DNA of 64,000 nt from Endobacterium cereale (GTDB taxonomy: Bacteria > Pseudomonadota > Alphaproteobacteria > Rhizobiales > Rhizobiaceae): the NCBI RefSeq assembly GCF_009617585.1, contig NZ_WIXI01000047.1, positions 124,001 through 188,000 on the forward strand, written 5' to 3'. The notes beneath the pieces were generated by a model. It had not been told where the DNA came from. It did no database searches and worked only from the letters and a program-made list of their open reading frames with translations. Of this stretch, positions 59,114 to 64,000 are shown piece after piece (positions within the stretch are counted from its first letter, which is position 1; every line of letters starts with the position of its first letter). The position numbers and the translations under genes were made by a program.

Positions 59114-61159
59114 TTACGCGTCCGGCACATTTTCCTCCAGCTCCTTCAGCCAAACCCGCGCATTGCCATCGGACGGCGCGCGCCAGTCGCCACGCGGCGA
59201 CAACGAGCCCCCGGATGTGACTTTGGGCCCATTCGGCGAGGCCGAGCGCTTGAACTGGCTGATGGTGAAGAATCGAAACAAAAACGTCTGCAGCCATTTG
59301 CGGATGGTCGCCAAATCGTATGCGCGGCGTTTTTCATCCGGGAAATGGGACGGCCATGCGCCGGCCGCCACGTCGCTCCAGGCGTGATGGGCCAGATAGG
59401 CGATCTTCGATGGTTTCAAACCATAGCGCGTCAGATAATAGAGCGTGAAATCGTGCAGGTCATAAGGGCCGATCTTGTCCTCGGTGCTCTGGATCACGCC
59501 GTCTTCACCGGCCGGCACAAGTTCCGGCGAGATAATCGTGGCGAGCACGCGCTCCAGCGTCGCATTCGCCTCGGCATCGAAACTGCCGCTGTTGATCACC
59601 CAGCGGATCAGATGCTGGATCAGCGTCTTGGAGACCGAACCGTTGACATTGTAATGGCTCATCTGGTCGCCGACGCCATAGGTGCACCAGCCCAGCCCGA
59701 TTTCCGAAAGATCACCGGTACCGAGCACGATGCCGTTGCGCTGGTTGGCGGCGCGGAACAGAAAGTCGGTGCGCAGGCCCGCCTGCACGTTTTCAAACGT
59801 CACGTCATAGACCGGCTCGCCACCGGAAAACGGATGGCCGAGATCCTTCAGCAGTTGCAACGCCAGCGGCTTGATATCCACCTCTTCCGCCGTGATGCCA
59901 ATGCTGCGCATCAGCGACCATGCATTGCCGAGCGTTTCGTCACCGGTGGCAAAACCCGGCATGGTGAAGCCCAGAATATCAGTGCGCGGCCAGCCGAGAC
60001 GGTCAAACGCCCGCGCCGCCACCAACAAGGCATGGGTGCTGTCGAGACCACCGGAAATGCCGATGCACAGTCGTTTGATGCCGGTGGCCTTCAGGCGCTT
60101 CATCAGCCCCTGAACCTGAATGTTGAATGTCTCGTAGCAATCCTGATCGAGACGGGCCGGATCGGAGGGCACGAAGGGATAACGCGCCACAGACCGCTTC
60201 AGGCCGATATCACCCTGCGGAGCATCGAACTCGAAGCTGACACGACGGAACGGCTGATCTGTGCGCAGAACACGCTCCGCCGCATCCTCGAATGTCACGG
60301 TCCGCAGACGCTCCAGCGCCAGCCGCTCGACATCGATATCGGCCACGCACATCTGCGAGCCTTCCGGGAAACGTTCTGTTTCCGCCAGCAGATCGCCAAG
60401 CTCATAGATACAGGCCTGACCGTCCCAGGCGAGATCGGTGGTCGATTCGCCCGGTCCTGCCGCGGAATAGAGATAGGCGGCGATATTGCGCGACGACTGG
60501 TTGGCGCAAAGCTGCTTTCTGACATCCGCCTTGCCGACGGTGACATTGCTGGCCGACAGGTTGGTGAGAATGGTTGCACCCGCCAAAGCGCCAAAATCGC
60601 TCGGCGGTGCCGGCACCCAGACGTCCTCACAGACTTCCACATGGAAAACGAAATCGGCAATGCGGCTGTCGGCAAACAGAAGATCGATGCCGAAAGGCAC
60701 GATCTGTCCCGCAACCGAAATTTCCTGCCCGCGAACAGTGCGACCCGAGGCGAACCAGCGCTTTTCATAGAACTCGCGATAATTCGGCAGATGCGCCTTC
60801 GGCACCACTCCGAGGATCTTTCCCGTATGGATGACAATGGCGCAGTTATAAAGCCGGCCGCAATGACGCAGAGGCGCGCCGACCAGCAGAACGGGGACAA
60901 GGTCGCGGCTCGCCTCGACCAATGTCTTCAGCGCTGTCTCAACGGATTCAAGCAGCGCCGCCTGCCCGAGAAGGTCATCGATCGAGTAACCGGAGATACC
61001 GAGTTCCGGGAACACCATCAGCGCCACGCCCTGATCATGGCCCTCACGCGCCAGTTCCAGCACCGCCTTTGCATTAAAGACCGGGTCACCGATCTCGCAG
61101 GCCGGCGTGGCCGTGGCGACGCGGACAAAACCGTGGGCATAGGCAGAATGAAAATTCAT
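59114..61159 (-). CDS. nadE: Glutamine-dependent NAD(+) synthase
   Basis: A 681-residue enzyme that converts nicotinic acid adenine dinucleotide to NAD, the last step of NAD synthesis. The N-terminal ~290 residues are a nitrilase-fold glutaminase with catalytic Glu ([12 protein letters not shown]), Lys (VPKAHLPNY) and Cys ([11 protein letters not shown]). The C-terminal synthetase has the PP-loop [16 protein letters not shown]. The length is that of the large, two-domain form. The ATG at 61159 ([11 protein letters not shown]) has GGAG at proper spacing and was preferred to 61189. Confidence 0.93.
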   Translation of the reverse strand: MNFHSAYAHGFVRVATATPACEIGDPVFNAKAVLELAREGHDQGVALMVFPELGISGYSIDDLLGQAALLESVETALKTLVEASRDLVPVLLVGAPLRHCGRLYNCAIVIHTGKILGVVPKAHLPNYREFYEKRWFASGRTVRGQEISVAGQIVPFGIDLLFADSRIADFVFHVEVCEDVWVPAPPSDFGALAGATILTNLSASNVTVGKADVRKQLCANQSSRNIAAYLYSAAGPGESTTDLAWDGQACIYELGDLLAETERFPEGSQMCVADIDVERLALERLRTVTFEDAAERVLRTDQPFRRVSFEFDAPQGDIGLKRSVARYPFVPSDPARLDQDCYETFNIQVQGLMKRLKATGIKRLCIGISGGLDSTHALLVAARAFDRLGWPRTDILGFTMPGFATGDETLGNAWSLMRSIGITAEEVDIKPLALQLLKDLGHPFSGGEPVYDVTFENVQAGLRTDFLFRAANQRNGIVLGTGDLSEIGLGWCTYGVGDQMSHYNVNGSVSKTLIQHLIRWVINSGSFDAEANATLERVLATIISPELVPAGEDGVIQSTEDKIGPYDLHDFTLYYLTRYGLKPSKIAYLAHHAWSDVAAGAWPSHFPDEKRRAYDLATIRKWLQTFLFRFFTISQFKRSASPNGPKVTSGGSLSPRGDWRAPSDGNARVWLKELEENVPDA

Positions 61160-61409
61160 CAGGCACTCCGTCTTCTCAAGCTGCGCCATAAGTAATTGGC
61201 TAGCGCGGCGTGGTCGAGAGCGTTTTGCCGATTCTTGGTTCGGGAAAGGTTTCAGAGCCGAAAGCCCATACTGCGGATCGCGTCAACGCGTGCCGGCCGC
61301 CGATATCCACACCGATAACCCGAATTATCAACCGTCAAATCCTCTTCTTCCCCATTCGCGACAATTTCCTCTTTACAGACAATGAGAATATGGTACTTCG
61401 CACCACATT

Positions 61410-61485
<76 letters not shown>

Positions 61486-61743
61486 CTTTTCGATTTTCCG
61501 ACTTTCGGCATAAACATGTCGTCAGTCGGAAATTTCGCAAAGCATCGAACGACCATCCCGACATCGCAGTCGATACCAGGCGTTCACCTACCCTAGGGCG
61601 CAACCATTCTTTTCCACAGTCTTTGACATTTCTGCGTAAGCCGCACCGCCATCGGTGTTTGGCTTCTCTCAAGCCGCCTTGCGGCCTTGTCGCCCTCCTC
61701 GCTTTTCATGTACCAAGGACGGCCATTAAAGAAGGTGCCGTTG

Positions 61744-62514
61744 ATGTCGCAGAAGAAAAGCCTCGCATTCCTGGCGTCCATTGCGCCCGAAGCGCAGGCC
61801 GCCCTTGAAGAACTTACCCGCATGTACGGCCAGACGCCGGTGGATGAGGCTGATGTGATCGTGGCGCTCGGCGGCGACGGTTTTATGCTGCAGACGCTGC
61901 ATGACAGCATAAATTCGGGAAAACGCGTTTACGGCATGAATTGCGGTTCCGTCGGCTTTCTGATGAACGACTATCACGCAGACAACCTGAATCAGCGTGT
62001 GTCGGCCTCCGTCGAAAACGCCATCCATCCGTTGCGGATGACGACGACGAATACCGACGGTACGACATCGGTGGCGCTTGCCATCAACGAGGTCTATCTC
62101 TTCCGCCAGAGCTATCAGGCCGCAAAACTGCGCGTCGAGATCGACGGCAAGGTTCGCCTGGAAGAACTGATCTGCGACGGTCTGATGGTGGCGACGCCGG
62201 CGGGCTCCACCGCCTACAATCTTTCCGCCCACGGCCCGATCCTGCCGCTGGAAGCACCGCTTCTCGCCATGACGCCTGTCAGCGCCTTTCGCCCACGTCG
62301 CTGGCGTGGTGCGCTGCTGCCGAACCGGGTCTGTGTCGATATCCATATCCTCGAGCCGGAAAAACGCCCGGTCAACGCGGTGGCCGATAATACCGAGGTC
62401 AAGACGGTGCTGCATATCCGCGTCGCGCAGTCGCAGGACATGAAGGCGCGCATCCTGTCCGATCCCGATCATTCCTGGTCCGACCGCATTCTCGCCGAGC
62501 AGTTTTCGGACTGA
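61744..62514 (+). CDS. nadK: NAD kinase
   Basis: A 256-residue cytoplasmic enzyme that phosphorylates NAD to NADP. The GGDG motif is at 43-46 (IVALGGDGFMLQTLHD), followed by YGMNCGSVGFLMNDY, the conserved INEVYLFR and the substrate motif TPAGSTAYNLSAHGPILPL. The length fits the compact alphaproteobacterial form. GAAGG lies eight bases before the ATG at 61744; an upstream TTG in the same frame is not needed. Confidence 0.94.
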   Translation: MSQKKSLAFLASIAPEAQAALEELTRMYGQTPVDEADVIVALGGDGFMLQTLHDSINSGKRVYGMNCGSVGFLMNDYHADNLNQRVSASVENAIHPLRMTTTNTDGTTSVALAINEVYLFRQSYQAAKLRVEIDGKVRLEELICDGLMVATPAGSTAYNLSAHGPILPLEAPLLAMTPVSAFRPRRWRGALLPNRVCVDIHILEPEKRPVNAVADNTEVKTVLHIRVAQSQDMKARILSDPDHSWSDRILAEQFSD

Positions 62515-62523
62515 TCCCCAACC

Positions 62524-62555
62524 AAAAAAGGCGGCCTCCGAAGAACCCGCCTTTT
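62524..62555. terminator. Bidirectional terminator between nadK and prfB
   Basis: AAAAGGCGG and CCGCCTTTT form a stem around an 11-13 base loop. Runs of A before it and T after it allow termination in both directions between the converging genes. Confidence 0.85.
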
Positions 62556-62578
62556 GTCTTTTCAGCACATCCGCCCGA

Positions 62579-63710
62579 TCAGTCGAGGTCGGCGCCGGCG
62601 ACATCCGCCTTGCCGCTGATGCGGTGGGCGAGTGCGGCTTCCATGAACGCGTTGAGATCACCGTCAAGCACATCGCCCGGCGCCGTGCTTTCGACGCCGG
62701 TGCGCGTATCCTTGACCAGCTGATACGGCTGCAGCACGTAGGAGCGAATCTGGTGACCCCAGCCGATGTCGCTCTTGGAGGCGGCTTCCGCGTTGGCGGC
62801 CGCTTCGCGCTTCATCAGTTCCGCTTCGTACATACGGGCGCGCAGCATGTCCCACGCCTTGGCGCGGTTCTTATGCTGCGAACGTTCCTGCTGGCAGGAC
62901 ACCACGATGCCGGTCGGGATATGCGTGATACGCACGGCCGAGTCGGTCGTATTGACGTGCTGACCACCGGCGCCCGAGGCGCGGTACGTATCGATACGGC
63001 AATCGCTTTCGTTCACCTCGATGTTGATCGAGTCGTCGACGACCGGGTAAACCCAGATCGACGAGAACGACGTGTGGCGACGCGCGTTCGAATCGTAAGG
63101 CGAAATGCGCACGAGACGATGCACACCCGATTCGGTCTTCAACCAGCCAAAGGCATTGTGGCCCTTGACCAGAATGGTCGCCGATTTGATGCCGGCTTCT
63201 TCGCCGTCATGCATTTCGAGGATTTCGACCTTGAAACCCTGGCGTTCGGCCCAGCGGGTATACATACGCAACAGAATGTTGGCCCAGTCCTGGCTTTCCG
63301 TGCCGCCGGCGCCGGAATGCACTTCGACATAGGTGTCGTTGCTATCGGCTTCACCGGACAGCATGGCTTCGACCTGACGACGGTTGGCTTCGGCGCGCAG
63401 TGCCCGCAGCGCATCCTCGGCGTCCTTGATGATCGCCTCGTCGCCCTCGTCCTCACCCATTTCGATGAGTTCGATATTGTCGTTGAGCTGCTGCTCCAGC
63501 GCTTTCACGCCGTTGATGCTGTCATCCAGCTGCTGGCGCTCGCGCATCAGCTTCTGGGCTTCGGTGGCATCGTTCCAGAGGTTCGGATCCTCTGCCTTGT
63601 TGTTCAACCAGTCCAGTCGTCTTACCGCCTGATCCCAGTCAAAGATGCCTCCTCAGCAGGCTTATGGCCTGCTTGATTTCGTCGGTGACGTTGAGCATTT
63701 CGTTGCGCAT
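62579..63710 (-). CDS. prfB: Peptide chain release factor 2, with programmed +1 frameshift
   Basis: RF2 ends translation at UGA and UAA. The main frame (63640 down to 62579) has the tripeptide region and the catalytic GGQ in [19 protein letters not shown]. The first 23 codons (63710-63642: [20 protein letters not shown] then RHL) are in another frame and end at TGA. The junction is AGGAGG-CAT-CTT-TGA-C: an internal ribosome-binding-like AGGAGG and a CTT-T slip site, so a +1 shift at 63641 skips one T and continues with [11 protein letters not shown]. Together they give 376 residues. This is the classical autoregulation of RF2. Confidence 0.95.
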
Positions 63711-63814
63711 ATGCGTAGCTGCTTCCCGTATTCTACTTGGAAATAAGGCCTGACATAGTGGCGGCGGGCAAGGATGTAAACCCGCCCGCCGCGTGAGAAC
63801 CCGTCAGGATTGGA

Positions 63815-64000
63815 TCAGAACAGACCGCCGGCACCGGAGGTCACAGCCTGCTGCGCCTGCGGCGAGGTGCGCAGGATTTCCTCGGCCGGCATCGTGTCGT
63901 CCATGCCGATCACGCTGAATGTGTCGGAGGGGCCGGTGCCGGGTTTGAAGGCTTCCACGATCGTATCCGGCTCGCCTTCATTGGCGAACATGCCGGTCTT
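63815..64000 (-). CDS. mrcA: Class A penicillin-binding protein (C-terminal end only)
   Basis: The last 61 residues of a minus-strand gene that runs off the window: KTGMFANEGEPDTIVEAFKP, then MPAEEILRTSPQAQQAVTSG and AGGLF at the stop. A Gln/Gly-rich tail of this kind, directly upstream of prfB, matches penicillin-binding protein 1A of Agrobacterium/Rhizobium as I remember it. No catalytic motif is visible in the fragment, so the name rests on tail and context. A GC-rich hairpin (about 63761-63794) lies after the stop. Confidence 0.65.
   Translation of the reverse strand, partial: KTGMFANEGEPDTIVEAFKPGTGPSDTFSVIGMDDTMPAEEILRTSPQAQQAVTSGAGGLF

Noticed and set aside
59054-61195. Plus-strand open frame of 713 codons opposite NAD synthase
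   Set aside because: Antisense shadow of nadE, which has all catalytic motifs; composition is Arg/His/Asp-rich as expected for a shadow.
61726-62673. Minus-strand open frame of 315 codons opposite NAD kinase
   Set aside because: Shadow of nadK and of the prfB end; spans the terminator between them.

Overview
The window is a piece of a Rhizobiaceae chromosome, most like Agrobacterium or a close relative. The signs are the rplK-nusG-secE-tRNA-Trp-tuf order, the tRNA-Gly/tRNA-Tyr/rlmB block, prfB beside a penicillin-binding protein gene, and the alphaproteobacterial cell-cycle-type regulators carried by the phage. A complete-looking temperate phage of about 51 kb (3580-54693) sits in it. The host flanks are 1-3579 and 54694-64000.

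Left host flank, all on the minus strand: rplK (partial), nusG, secE, tRNA-Trp, a small secreted cysteine-rich protein, a tuf gene that has lost its first ~70 codons including the GTP-binding P-loop, and a 59-residue membrane protein. Right host flank: tRNA-Gly(TCC), tRNA-Tyr, rlmB, a single-domain response regulator, a UvrD-type helicase, a secreted protein, glutamine-dependent NAD synthase, tRNA-Thr, NAD kinase, prfB with its programmed +1 frameshift, and the C-terminus of a class A penicillin-binding protein.

The prophage entered the 3' half of tRNA-Gly. A 48-bp identical core lies at 3580-3627 and 54646-54693, and the integrase is next to the right copy. Virion genes (33117 down to 4315, minus strand) follow a T7-like podovirus order: terminase, portal, scaffold, capsid, tail tubes A and B, internal/ejection proteins, beta-helix tail spike, O-acyltransferase, endolysin, lipoprotein, holin-like protein. 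No phage RNA polymerase was found. The repressor switch is near 43.9-45.4 kb: a LexA/S24-type repressor, a Cro-like protein, and palindromic operators lying inside the spacers of three promoters. Leftward from the switch runs an operon of tightly overlapping genes: PP-loop enzyme, CtrA-like and GcrA-like regulators, two DNA methyltransferases, a RuvC-like nuclease and a DnaB helicase. It ends in a tRNA-like element and a terminator. Rightward runs a second chain of overlapping genes: small unknown proteins, ERF annealing protein, YqaJ exonuclease, NinB, two HNH nucleases, integrase.

The most notable content is the phage set that echoes the alphaproteobacterial CtrA/GcrA/DNA-methylation cell-cycle circuit, the tRNA-like element with a shortened anticodon arm, the operator-in-spacer switch with probable leaderless messages, two long overlapping frames in the cytosine methyltransferase gene, a virion protein with two different peptidoglycan hydrolase domains, and the truncated tuf beside the prophage.
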